A stretch of 64,000 nucleotides of DNA. It comes from Hymenobacter terrenus (GTDB lineage Bacteria > Bacteroidota > Bacteroidia > Cytophagales > Hymenobacteraceae). The notes under the pieces were generated by a model. That model was not told where the DNA came from, made no database searches, and was given only the letters and a program-made list of their open reading frames with translations. Both the position numbers and the translations under genes were made by a program. The DNA lies in the NCBI RefSeq assembly GCF_000972495.1, contig NZ_LATM01000001.1, forward strand, positions 517,241-581,240, written 5' to 3'. This document shows, piece by piece, positions 33,329-41,598 of the stretch (its first letter is position 1; the number at the start of each line of letters is the position of its first letter).

Positions 33329-34570
33329 TCAGTGACCTATCCGATGCTGGTATTTGGCCAGCGTTTCCCAGATTTTGTACATGGTGACTTCACCTGCGCG
33401 GTTGGTAGTGCTGGTGTTCATCAGCAATACGCGGCCAATACCGGATTTGGGGTCAAAAAACAGCAGAGCTATCACGCCGGGGTCGCCGCCGGTATGGCCG
33501 ATGAAGCCGGTGTAGCCGAACCCCATAAAAACGCCCACGTTGTAGGATTCGCTGTAGGGATTGCGCTCGTTGCGCTCCTCAAAATTGCCGGCCGCCAGTT
33601 GGGGACGGAAGAATTCGCGGTAACTCTCCGGCCGCAGCACGGTGCCGTGGCCTTGGTAGCCCCGAATCAGCTCACGCAGATACTTGCTCAGGTCGGCGAC
33701 GGACGAAATGAAGCCGCCGTCGGGGTACGTGGCCTGCCCGTAGTAGGGCAGCGGTACGGCGGGAGATTGGTAGAGCCGGGCGTAGCGGGAAAAATCGACG
33801 TCGGTGAAGCGCCAGCCCGAATCCCGCAGGCGCATTGGCCGGGTGATGTACCGGGCCGTAAAGTCCGGAAACGGCTGCCCACTGGCCAGTTCCACCACGT
33901 ACGCCGCCAGGGCCGCGCCCACGTTGGAATACTCGTACAGCTCTCCAGGCCGGCGGGCGAGAAATCCTTTCGGCTGGTACCACTTCCCCTGCGGAGTCAA
34001 CACATTTTTTAGAAACACGGGCAGGGTCACCGCCGAATCTGCGGGAATAAACGTCTGTACGTCCTCGAACGTCATCGGCATGCCCGTTACGTTCTGGCCG
34101 GGCTTGAGATAATAGTTTTTGCTCAGGTAGAAATCGTTGTCGCGGATGGTGGATGTGTGGGTCGCCAGGTGCCGGAGCGTAATTGGCACGTCGGGAAACG
34201 CTGGATTGATGACCGGGAAAGGCAGGTACTTGTTAATTGGGTCGTCCAGGGTAAGCAGGCCCAGTTCCTGCGCCTTGAGCAGGACCAGCCCCACCACCGT
34301 TTTGGACACCGACGCGATGCTTTGCACGGTGTGGATGCCGTATGCTTGTTGGGCCTGTGCGTCAGCAAAGCCAAAGCCGTGCTGGTAGAGGGTGCCCTGC
34401 CGGCTCACGATGGCTACCCCAAACCCATTGAAATGACTTTGGCTGCGCAACGCTTCCAACTCCGCCGTCAAGGAATCTATTGCGGCCCGGCGCCGGACCG
34501 GTTGGGCCACTCCCCGCGTGGCGGGGCCGAAAGCAAGACAGAGGACTGAGGCAATAATAGCTCTGATCAT
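33329..34570 (-). CDS. Secreted class C beta-lactamase-like serine hydrolase
   Basis: About 413 residues from ATG 34570, which gives a signal peptide (MIRAIIASVLCLAFG, ending near GVAQP). The catalytic Ser-x-x-Lys is in IASVSKTVVGLVLL. The Tyr motif is in YEYSNVGAALAAYVVE (YSN, the class C YxN pattern), and the GHTGGDPGVIALLFF segment supplies the third (HTG) motif. This is the AmpC/EstB/Pab87 fold used by beta-lactamases, D-aminopeptidases and esterases. Nothing in the context points to drug resistance, so a peptidoglycan or ester substrate is as likely. Confidence 0.87.
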   Translation of the reverse strand: MIRAIIASVLCLAFGPATRGVAQPVRRRAAIDSLTAELEALRSQSHFNGFGVAIVSRQGTLYQHGFGFADAQAQQAYGIHTVQSIASVSKTVVGLVLLKAQELGLLTLDDPINKYLPFPVINPAFPDVPITLRHLATHTSTIRDNDFYLSKNYYLKPGQNVTGMPMTFEDVQTFIPADSAVTLPVFLKNVLTPQGKWYQPKGFLARRPGELYEYSNVGAALAAYVVELASGQPFPDFTARYITRPMRLRDSGWRFTDVDFSRYARLYQSPAVPLPYYGQATYPDGGFISSVADLSKYLRELIRGYQGHGTVLRPESYREFFRPQLAAGNFEERNERNPYSESYNVGVFMGFGYTGFIGHTGGDPGVIALLFFDPKSGIGRVLLMNTSTTNRAGEVTMYKIWETLAKYQHRIGH

Positions 34571-34943
34571 GAGCAAGATATTCAGGGAAACAATTCGCGC
34601 TATCGGGTAGCGCCGACAGCAAATCAAGGTTTTTTCGCAGTACTAGTTACTGCTTGGCTAGCTGGCGTGGGTTAGCGTCTTCGTTATAAATCCTTTTTTA
34701 CGCAGCTCAATCAATAGTTACCCGTAATCTTTCGCCTTGTTATAACGAAGACCTCCGTCATCGGCAATCGGGTCATGTGCGCTGGCCTGGGGCCGCCAAA
34801 TAAGCTATACGAGGCATAACTCTACACCATTCAACCAACTGCCGCACCTTGTCTCGCTCAACACCAAAAAGGCCTCTCGTACTGAGAGGCCTTTTGCGTA
34901 ACATTTTATATTTCTAACCAATAGCTAAAACCCAGTAATAATA
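34571..34943. other. Intergenic region with a 13-bp inverted repeat
   Basis: About 373 bp between two minus-strand genes. It holds the pair GTCTTCGTTATAA at 34677-34689 and its exact complement at 34740-34752, 76 bp in total. The terminator listed separately is also inside. No coding sequence is seen. Confidence 0.55.
34867..34895 (-). terminator. Bidirectional Rho-independent terminator
   Basis: AAAAGGCCTCTC (34867-34878) and its complement (34884-34895) with a 5-base loop. It is downstream of the minus-strand gene ending at 34944. Confidence 0.8.
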
Positions 34944-35696
34944 TTAGCGCCGTCTCCGGCTCTCTTTGGCGCGGGGCGTGAGGGTCACGTTCACGGGCTG
35001 GCTATTGCGAATACGCACCACTTCATCGTCGTAACCGCCGTAGCCATAGATGAGGGAATTGTCGTTACCAGCGGGTACTTCCAGCGTATAGTTGCCATTG
35101 GCATCGGTGCTGGTGCCTTTACTGCTGCCTTTAAGCAACACGGTCGCCCCCACGAGTGGCCGACCGTTTTCATCCTCAATCTTACCCGACATAGTCATGC
35201 TGGCGGGCGCGGCGGCTTGCTGTGGTTCGGGCGTGGCCTGTACTACCACAGGTTCGGGCTCGGGAGTGGACAGTGATGCCACATTGGGAGCAACTGCCTC
35301 ATTCGTGGAGGTCGCTGCTAGTATGGCAGACGCGGAAGCTTTAGACCGATTACTAGTTGATTCTGTGGCTGCTTTCCTAGCTTTTTCCTCCGAATCTTTG
35401 GTATCTTCCGTAGGTGCGCCTTTGAGGTCCGCGGCAATGCTGTCGGCCGCAGTGGTCGCGGTAGCCGTTACGGCCGCATCGTCGAGCATGAACGAAGGTG
35501 TCACCGACGTGATTCCACTGCTAGCGCCCTTGCCACCTTTGGGCAAAACCACGTAGCCCAGTGCCAGCGCCAGCACCACCGCCACCAGAACGTACATCAG
35601 CCGGTTGTTGCCGCCCGACAGCACTTCTTCGTCCTGCGCTTCCAGGTTAGGGTCATATTGTTCGTTATCTGACTTGGGTAAATTTTCTGTACTCAT
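34944..35696 (-). CDS. Single-pass envelope protein with carboxypeptidase-regulatory-like domain
   Basis: A 250-residue protein with an acidic cytoplasmic N-terminus (MSTENLPKSDNEQYDP), one membrane helix (RLMYVLVAVVLALALGYVVL), a long alanine/serine-rich linker of low complexity, and a C-terminal beta-sandwich (about 165-240). The last part has SGKIEDENGRPLVGATVLLK, GTSTDANGNYTLEVP and VNVTL, the CarboxypepD_reg-like pattern common at the N-termini of SusC-type receptors. The topology puts this domain in the periplasm, where it may contact an envelope partner. Function unknown. The chain ends RRRR. Confidence 0.7.
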   Translation of the reverse strand: MSTENLPKSDNEQYDPNLEAQDEEVLSGGNNRLMYVLVAVVLALALGYVVLPKGGKGASSGITSVTPSFMLDDAAVTATATTAADSIAADLKGAPTEDTKDSEEKARKAATESTSNRSKASASAILAATSTNEAVAPNVASLSTPEPEPVVVQATPEPQQAAAPASMTMSGKIEDENGRPLVGATVLLKGSSKGTSTDANGNYTLEVPAGNDNSLIYGYGGYDDEVVRIRNSQPVNVTLTPRAKESRRRR

Positions 35697-35908
35697 AGAT
35701 TCAAAAATAAAATAAATACCCGGGTTAAAAGGTCTGAAAATCAGTCGGCCACTAAAGTCACCTCTCCGAATATGCCTCGCAAGTTAAGCTTTTGCCGGGT
35801 TATCTGCTCCAGTCAGCACTTTTTTTTACGGCCGCACCGCCCTGAGCAACCATCGGCTGCTGAAAAGCAGGCCAATTGAGGGCATAATCGCCTTGATAAA
35901 AAAGCAAT

Positions 35909-35952
35909 GAGGCCGGCACAGTCGGGGCATGTGCCCCGACTGTGCCGGCCTC
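35909..35952 (-). terminator. Perfect 21-bp inverted repeat, terminator
   Basis: Arms at 35909-35929 and 35932-35952 (core GCCGGCACAGTCGGGGC) with a tiny loop, 22 bp after the stop of the minus-strand gene starting at 36406. Confidence 0.7.
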
Positions 35953-35974
35953 GCTTACCACGCTCAGTGGTGGG

Positions 35975-36406
35975 TTATTCGTCGCTGATGGTTTCGTTGC
36001 GGCCAGCAGGCGTTGGAGTACCGCTGGGAGCCTTTTCGCCGAACTCCTGGTGGCGGGTGCGCAGGTTATGGTCTATCTCATAGCTGCCCTCGGCTTCGAA
36101 ACCCGGGCCCTGCGCCTGCTCACCAGCGCCGGTATGGTCGTTGCCACCGCTGGGAGCAATATCGGAGCCGCCAATGTGCAAGTTTTCCAGTTGGTCTTTC
36201 TGGTTGTTGCGCTGCATGTAGCCGTTGGCTCCGGTGTAGCGGGCGGCCGTGGGGTCGTTGCTCGACTTGTTATTACTTTGGTCCTGCTGGTATTCTTTCT
36301 CCTTTTCCAGCGCTTCGTTCTTCGGGAAGTTCTTATTTTCCGTAATCTCGGCGTTTTCGCCTTCGTCGGTGTTGGTTCCGTCGCCGGATATATTATCAGG
36401 AATCAT
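35975..36406 (-). CDS. Small hydrophilic, probably disordered protein
   Basis: A 143-residue protein very rich in Asn, Glu, Gly, Asp and Gln with almost no hydrophobic stretches (KNEALEKEKEYQQDQSNN, GGSDIAPSGGNDHTGAGEQA). It has neither a signal peptide nor cysteine. The composition resembles stress-protective or desiccation-related hydrophilins, but I do not recognise a family. Clean start and strong terminators on both sides support that it is a real gene. Confidence 0.55.
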   Translation of the reverse strand: MIPDNISGDGTNTDEGENAEITENKNFPKNEALEKEKEYQQDQSNNKSSNDPTAARYTGANGYMQRNNQKDQLENLHIGGSDIAPSGGNDHTGAGEQAQGPGFEAEGSYEIDHNLRTRHQEFGEKAPSGTPTPAGRNETISDE

Positions 36407-36473
36407 GAGCTGGAGATAAAGTGGATGAGGGAATTGTCTAACTAAGCTTACGCAGGTCCCGTCATTCCGTTAC

Positions 36474-36510
36474 GCGACAGGTGGGGCTGCTGGCAGCCCC
36501 GCCTGTCGCG
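36474..36510 (-). terminator. Hairpin terminator of the DUF547 gene
   Basis: Arms at 36474-36490 and 36494-36510 (GCGACAGGTGGGGCTGC with one G-T pair) and a 3-base loop, 43 bp after the DUF547 stop on the minus strand. Confidence 0.65.
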
Positions 36511-36552
36511 GCTTTCCGTTATCCCATACTGCCTTACGCTTTCGCCTGCACC

Positions 36553-37323
36553 TTATTTCTGGTCGTTCAGGCTCCAGTTGTAGGGGTAATATTCAACCGC
36601 GTACCAGGTGGGCAAGCGGTTTTCCTTACGAAATTGATTGACGTACATCACGCCGGTTTTGCCGTCGCCGCTCTTGCTAAAGTCTGCTTCATACCATTTA
36701 AATATTTCGGGCAGCTTTACCATCTTGCTGGCATCATCGACTTTCACATATTTCGGGTCAAGTAAGGCAAACTTTGTCTGGTTGTTGAGCTGTACAAACA
36801 GTTGCTTGCCCACGTAGGCCGTGCGGCTCAGGCGGGGGCAGCTGTTGGTGCCGCACACCAGCGCGAAATGCAGCCGCGGGTCATCATAGATTTTGCGCAG
36901 CTTATCAGTTTCAATCTGGTCGAGGGTCAGCTCTTCACCCCCCACTTGCATCCGGGACCTGTTGAAGAAGCCGGGCATGTCCTGCACCGACGTGAGCGGA
37001 TAATTTCGCACTATTTCACTGATAACTAAAATATTATAGGCATTCAAATAAAACGCATACTGGTCGGCCATATTCACTTCGGCCACCTCAAATGCCGCGA
37101 TGCTATCCAGCAACCCATCCAGCTGTTCGGGATTGCGCTGAATGGCCGCATAATTTACTTTGCCCTCTTTGTTTACAAATTTTTCAAGAAATGCCGTCGT
37201 CTGCGCCGTAAAAGAAGCGGGTGTAATTGGCGCGCCGCTGCCCGCCGTAGCCGAGCCACTAACTAATAGCAATAGCACTATAAACGCTGCCCAAGACCCT
37301 CCGAAAGCGTGTAAAGATTTCAT
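36553..37323 (-). CDS. DUF547 domain-containing secreted protein
   Basis: A 256-residue protein with a signal peptide (SWAAFIVLLLLVSGSATAGSG). The body has the DUF547 features: FVNKEGKVNYAAIQRNPEQL, ADQYAFYLNAYNILVISEIV, DMPGFFNRSRMQVGGEELTL, LHFALVCGTNSCPRL and WYEADF. The Cys in GTNSCPRL and the adjacent polar residues are the most conserved site. DUF547 proteins are widespread in Bacteroidota envelopes; a thiol-hydrolase-like fold has been proposed but activity is not established. It is expected in the periplasm. Confidence 0.88.
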   Translation of the reverse strand: MKSLHAFGGSWAAFIVLLLLVSGSATAGSGAPITPASFTAQTTAFLEKFVNKEGKVNYAAIQRNPEQLDGLLDSIAAFEVAEVNMADQYAFYLNAYNILVISEIVRNYPLTSVQDMPGFFNRSRMQVGGEELTLDQIETDKLRKIYDDPRLHFALVCGTNSCPRLSRTAYVGKQLFVQLNNQTKFALLDPKYVKVDDASKMVKLPEIFKWYEADFSKSGDGKTGVMYVNQFRKENRLPTWYAVEYYPYNWSLNDQK

Positions 37324-37850
37324 AAAATAAAATGGTTAAAACAGGTAAATAATGTCGAAGCTACTATCCAAAATGGCGGTTGGATTTAGCCTTTTTTGCA
37401 TTTCCCATTTTGGTCCATACTCACCTGATATGAAAGCCCATTTCTTGCGCAAAAACCAATGCGGCGCTACGTTTTTTCCAAAAAATAGTTTGCCTGCTTT
37501 TGGCGCTGACCGGAATAATACTTGAGTTCGTCGCCTAAAATACCTGGTTTGGCTTTCTTTACCCTCGTTAAAGGTTCTCCTTTTTCACTATGAAATACTT
37601 CGACTTTGGAGACCGTTTGCTTTGCTTTTTATAGTGTTTTTTTGTCATTTATTTATACATATCCACGCCACAACAGTCCCAGAAAAGTAGCCGGAAATGT
37701 GCCTGAATAATGAGCAGGATAGAAAAGCTCCGTGACACTCTATGGCCACGATGTGGTAAGCAAGTCTTCGGGGACAAACGAAAGTATTGTGACCGTAGGA
37801 TTGTGCCTCGCCCCGCCTACATTTGACGAGTAGCATTCCTGCCCTACTTC
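37324..37850. other. AT-rich intergenic region
   Basis: About 527 bp between divergent genes, clearly more AT-rich than its flanks from 37324 to 37680. Apart from the promoter listed for the oxidoreductase I see neither a gene nor a repeat. A small RNA cannot be excluded. Confidence 0.4.
37818..37825 (+). promoter_or_regulatory. Promoter -7 element of the redox gene group
   Basis: TACATTTG matches TAnnTTTG exactly and lies 25 bp before the start codon. TTG triplets at 37801 (14 bp upstream) and 37787 (28 bp) are not at the ideal spacing. Confidence 0.4.
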
Positions 37851-39188
37851 ATGCACCTGGTTATTATTGGCAATGGCATTACCGGCGTGAGCTGCGCGCT
37901 GACCGTGCGGCGGCTGCGCCCGGAGGCGCGCATCACGCTGGTTTCGAGCGAGAGCGCCCACCACTACTCCCGCACGGCGTTGATGTACGTGTACATGGGT
38001 CACTTGCGCCCGCAGGATATCAAGCCCTACGAAGACTGGTTTTGGAAAGAAAACCACTTAGAACTGGTACACGCCACCGCCACTGCGCTGAATACTAGCA
38101 AGAAGCTCATTGCTCTCGCCAACGGTACTACCCTTGCCTACGACCAGTTGCTGCTGGCCACGGGCTCCGAGAGCAAGCGGCACGGCTGGCCGGGCCAGGA
38201 CCTGGCCGGCGTACAGGGCCTCTACCATCTGCCCGACCTCGAAGCCATGACTCGCGATACCCACGGCATCAGCCGGGGCGTGGTGGTCGGCGGCGGCCTC
38301 ATCGGCGTGGAGTTGGCCGAGATGCTCCACTCCCGCGGCATCGAGCCCACGGTGCTGGTGCGCGATGCCCACTACTGGGCCTCGGTGCTGCCGCCTGAAG
38401 AGGCCAATCTGGTCGACCGCCAGTTTGAGGAAAACCGGGTACCTGTGCGCTACCGAACCGAGTTGCGGGAGATTCTGGGTGATGCGCAGGGGCGCGTGCG
38501 GGCGGTAGTGACAACGGCTGGCGAGGAAATACCCTGCCAGTGGGTGGGCCTGGCCATTGGCGTCAGCCCCAACCTGACCCTGGCCAAAACGTCGGAAATT
38601 GATACCGACCGGGGCATTCTCGTCGACGAGTACCTGCGTACCAACGTGCCCAACGTGTATGCGGCCGGCGACTGCGCCCAGCACCGCCAGCCCGCCGCGG
38701 GCGAGGTAGCCATCGAGCAGCTCTGGTACACGGGCCGCATGCAGGGCGAAGCCGTGGCGCACACCATTTGCGGACAGCCCACGCCCTACCGGCGCGGCGT
38801 GTGGTTCAACTCGGCCAAGTTCTTCAACCTCGAATACCAGACCTACGGACAGGCTCCGGCCAGCCCAATAGCCGGCCTCGAAAGTTTTTATTGGGAACAT
38901 CCGTCAGGTCGCGCGGCGTTGCGCGTCTACTTCCGGGCCGAGGCGCCGCACGCTGTGGTTGGGTTCAATGCCCTGGGGCTGCGCCTGCGCCACGACGTGT
39001 GCGAGCACTGGATTCGGCAGCAGGCTCCTGTGGCCACGGTGATGAGCCACCTGGGGGCGGCTAATTTTGACCCGGAGTTCTTTCCGCAGCACGAAAAGGC
39101 AATGGTGACGGCTTTTAATCAGCAGTTTCCGCAGCAACCCGTGGCACTGAAGCAGCGAAAGGGCTTGTTTTCACTGATTAAAAAATGA
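37851..39188 (+). CDS. FAD/NAD(P)-dependent oxidoreductase (NirB-N/rubredoxin-reductase type)
   Basis: A 445-residue flavoprotein. The FAD-binding motif is IIGNGITGVSCAL at residues 4-16, the NAD(P)-binding motif VVVGGGLIGVELAEML is near residue 143, and the second FAD motif is VYAAGDCAQ near 277. ATGSESKRHGW and RTNVPNVYAAGD also match pyridine-nucleotide disulfide oxidoreductases without the redox-active Cys pair. The C-terminal part (SAKFFNLEYQTYG and following) is the Rieske/nitrite-reductase-type dimerisation domain. It would pass electrons from NAD(P)H to a protein acceptor. The two genes downstream encode a small membrane protein and an iron-sulfur membrane protein that are likely partners. 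Confidence 0.87.
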   Translation: MHLVIIGNGITGVSCALTVRRLRPEARITLVSSESAHHYSRTALMYVYMGHLRPQDIKPYEDWFWKENHLELVHATATALNTSKKLIALANGTTLAYDQLLLATGSESKRHGWPGQDLAGVQGLYHLPDLEAMTRDTHGISRGVVVGGGLIGVELAEMLHSRGIEPTVLVRDAHYWASVLPPEEANLVDRQFEENRVPVRYRTELREILGDAQGRVRAVVTTAGEEIPCQWVGLAIGVSPNLTLAKTSEIDTDRGILVDEYLRTNVPNVYAAGDCAQHRQPAAGEVAIEQLWYTGRMQGEAVAHTICGQPTPYRRGVWFNSAKFFNLEYQTYGQAPASPIAGLESFYWEHPSGRAALRVYFRAEAPHAVVGFNALGLRLRHDVCEHWIRQQAPVATVMSHLGAANFDPEFFPQHEKAMVTAFNQQFPQQPVALKQRKGLFSLIKK

Positions 39189-39260
39189 GCATTAATAATT
39201 GTAATGGCTGATAAGGAGATAGTACTACGCTAATTAAAACGTCTTGCTACTGCCCTTTCA

Positions 39261-39527
39261 ATGCCTCATTCCTACTTGTTACTGCTCCCCTCCCTGCCCG
39301 TGGACTATTCTAAATTTTATCGCCCTTCGGCCCTCAACAGCTTCCAGTTCATCGCCCTCACGGGCTTGCTGATGAGCGCCGGCGCCCACTTGATTCTGCA
39401 CTTTTTTGTGAGCCGCCCCATGCCCAGCGGCTTCAACTGGCTCTACGTGTGCTGGACGGGCTTCTACATCATTGGCACGCTCATCAATCTGTTTGGCAAG
39501 CCCGACGAGCCGCACCACCATCACTAA
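39261..39527 (+). CDS. Small two-helix membrane protein with C-terminal His run
   Basis: An 88-residue protein with helices at about 29-51 (FQFIALTGLLMSAGAHLILHFF) and 60-80 (WLYVCWTGFYIIGTLINLF), and a charged tail DEPHHHH. It ends 5 bp before the next ATG, so it is translationally linked to the iron-sulfur protein. I do not recognise a named family. Buried His residues and the His tail could bind haem or metal, but this is inference. Confidence 0.65.
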   Translation: MPHSYLLLLPSLPVDYSKFYRPSALNSFQFIALTGLLMSAGAHLILHFFVSRPMPSGFNWLYVCWTGFYIIGTLINLFGKPDEPHHHH

Positions 39528-39532
39528 ATTGA

Positions 39533-40891
39533 ATGTCTCCAACGCTCAACGCCCCACCGCTACCCGCCACCTCGCCGGCTGAAAAACTCACGCTGGCCGT
39601 GGTGGCCGGCGGCCTGCTGGCCCTGCTCCTGGCCCTGGCCGATGCCGACCCGGGCCGCCAGCAAACCTGGTTTTACCTGGCGCTGGGGCTCATAAGTGGC
39701 GGTACGCTGGCCTGGAGCTGGCTGAAGTTCGGCAAGCACCCGGCCGGGATGCAGCACAACAACCTGTGGTGGCGGGCCAGCACCGGCCGGGGCGCGGTGG
39801 CCTGGGTAACCGGCCTCGTGCTCACGGGCTTCTACGTGGTGCTCTATTGGTACAGCGGCGATGACGGCCACGGCCATTTCGGCCCGCTCAACAACCTCGT
39901 GCACGCCCTCGACGGGTTCAGCCAGTGGCTGCGCGCCCGGCCCGCCGACCAGTGGTTTCTTTACGGCACGTTCTACACGCTGGCGGTGCTGCTCATGGGC
40001 ACCCGCGCCCTCTGGAAATACCGCCACTCGCGCTACCAGCTCATCCGCACGGCGTCGGTCATGTTTTTTCAGCTCGGATTCGCTTTTCTAATTCCGGGGC
40101 TGCTGCTGTTTTTTCAACAACCTGAGTTTTACTTCACCTATTTCTGGCCGCTGAAATACGACTACTTATTTCCCGGCACGGTCAACTCGCTGGTGCAAAA
40201 TGGCGGCCTGGGCGTATTCATGGTATTTTGGGGCGGGGTGATGTCGCTGCTGGCCACGCCGGTGCTCACCTATTTCTACGGCAAGCGCTGGTACTGCTCG
40301 TGGGTGTGCGGCTGCGGCGGCCTGGCCGAAACCGCCGGCGACCCCTACCGCCACCTCGCCGACAAAAGCCGGGCGGCCTGGCGCTGGGAAGTGCGCATCA
40401 TCTACCCCATTTTGGTTATCATTCTGGTCATTACGGGGCTGCTGTGGGTGCATTTTGCCACCGGCAGCACCTTGCTGGGCGAGGCGGGCAACGTGGCCGC
40501 CAAGTGGTATGGCTTTGCCATCGGGGCAGTGTTTTCGGGCGTGATTGGGGTGGGGTTTTATCCGATTATGGGCTCGCGGGTGTGGTGCCGCTTCGGCTGC
40601 CCCATGGCGGCCTACCTGGGCCTGCTGCAAAAGCACTTCTCCCGCTTCCGCATCAGCACCAACGGCGGGCAGTGCATCAGCTGCGGCAACTGCTCCAACG
40701 TGTGCGAGATGGGCATCGACGTGAAGCAGTATGCCCAGCGCGGCGAGCCCATCATCCGGGCCTCGTGCGTGGGCTGCGGCATGTGCAGCACCGCCTGCCC
40801 CCGCGGCGTGCTCAACCTCGAAAACGGCCCGCGCGAAGGGCGCTACCAAGGCTCGCAGCTGATTCACGCCGACTCACTGCGCATCCTCTAA
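39533..40891 (+). CDS. Membrane-bound 4Fe-4S protein, NosR/NapH/CcoG-like
   Basis: A 452-residue polytopic protein with about six membrane helices. After helix 4 the loop has WYCSWVCGCGG; later there is WCRFGCPMAAYLG, the CxxxCP motif of NapH/NosR-type proteins. The C-terminal cytoplasmic domain holds two classical [4Fe-4S] motifs, CISCGNCSNVCEMG and CVGCGMCSTACPRG. Such proteins pass electrons through or along the membrane. The gene is 5 bp downstream of the small membrane gene and in one unit with the flavoprotein, so electrons could run NAD(P)H to FAD to iron-sulfur to a membrane or periplasmic acceptor. No cytochrome or reductase partner is visible in the window. Confidence 0.87.
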   Translation: MSPTLNAPPLPATSPAEKLTLAVVAGGLLALLLALADADPGRQQTWFYLALGLISGGTLAWSWLKFGKHPAGMQHNNLWWRASTGRGAVAWVTGLVLTGFYVVLYWYSGDDGHGHFGPLNNLVHALDGFSQWLRARPADQWFLYGTFYTLAVLLMGTRALWKYRHSRYQLIRTASVMFFQLGFAFLIPGLLLFFQQPEFYFTYFWPLKYDYLFPGTVNSLVQNGGLGVFMVFWGGVMSLLATPVLTYFYGKRWYCSWVCGCGGLAETAGDPYRHLADKSRAAWRWEVRIIYPILVIILVITGLLWVHFATGSTLLGEAGNVAAKWYGFAIGAVFSGVIGVGFYPIMGSRVWCRFGCPMAAYLGLLQKHFSRFRISTNGGQCISCGNCSNVCEMGIDVKQYAQRGEPIIRASCVGCGMCSTACPRGVLNLENGPREGRYQGSQLIHADSLRIL

Positions 40892-41169
40892 TCAAGCTGG
40901 TCCAATGCTGCCGCAGCTATTTTCACCGCACAATTTTGGCTTCACTAATAGCACACTGGACCACACCATTTATTCGCCTAGCCCGTACTTAGCTAAACGC
41001 TGTTTCCTATTTCAAGGGTGATATTCATAATCCAATTATGGTCCCTAGCAGCGTTCCTGTTGCAGGAACTAAATCTCAATAAAAAGGTTGTTTTTGTATA
41101 TATGTAATTAATTGCTATACATACCACACTGAAGTATTCTACTTACTGAGAGTTGGCTATATTAGCGGC

Positions 41170-41598
41170 ATGAAACCTCTACTACTTTGTCTGCTCTTAT
41201 TTATTGTTGGTTCGACTAGAGCCCAGACCTCTGCGAAACCATTTAAAGGCGCCAATACTATTCTTGTGCAGTTGCCCGATAGCGGAGTAGCTGCGTGGAA
41301 AGCAGCTGCGAAGGTGCTCCTTAGCAAGGGTTACACCATCAAAAATAGTGATAAGGAACTACTCACTCTTTCAACTGAAAGCAAGTCAATTAGTCGAGCA
41401 GGTGACGTAATATTAAGCTCAAATGTAAGTGCACATCAAGTAGTTTTTCGGGGCATATTTAACACCCACACACTTAATGATGTGCCAATGCAAATAGTTA
41501 TGCGTGGCATGGTTGGCAGCCCTTTTATGATAGCTTGGAACGAATTAGAGGTAGTAGCAGCGAGCCTAGGTGGAACGATTACCTACGCCAAGCAGTAG
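41170..41598 (+). CDS. Secreted protein of unknown function
   Basis: A 142-residue protein with a signal peptide (MKPLLLCLLLFIVGSTRAQT). The mature part has alternating helix and strand segments (AWKAAAKVLLSKGYTIKNSD, KELLTLSTESKSI, HQVVFRGIFNTHTLND, MQIVMRGM), which suggests an alpha/beta sandwich. I do not recognise the family. It is preceded by an AT-rich stretch and has no obvious operon partner. Confidence 0.6.
   Translation: MKPLLLCLLLFIVGSTRAQTSAKPFKGANTILVQLPDSGVAAWKAAAKVLLSKGYTIKNSDKELLTLSTESKSISRAGDVILSSNVSAHQVVFRGIFNTHTLNDVPMQIVMRGMVGSPFMIAWNELEVVAASLGGTITYAKQ

Noticed and set aside
33329..34570. Antibiotic-resistance beta-lactamase
   Set aside because: Class C fold alone is shared with esterases and peptidases; no regulatory or mobile context supports resistance.
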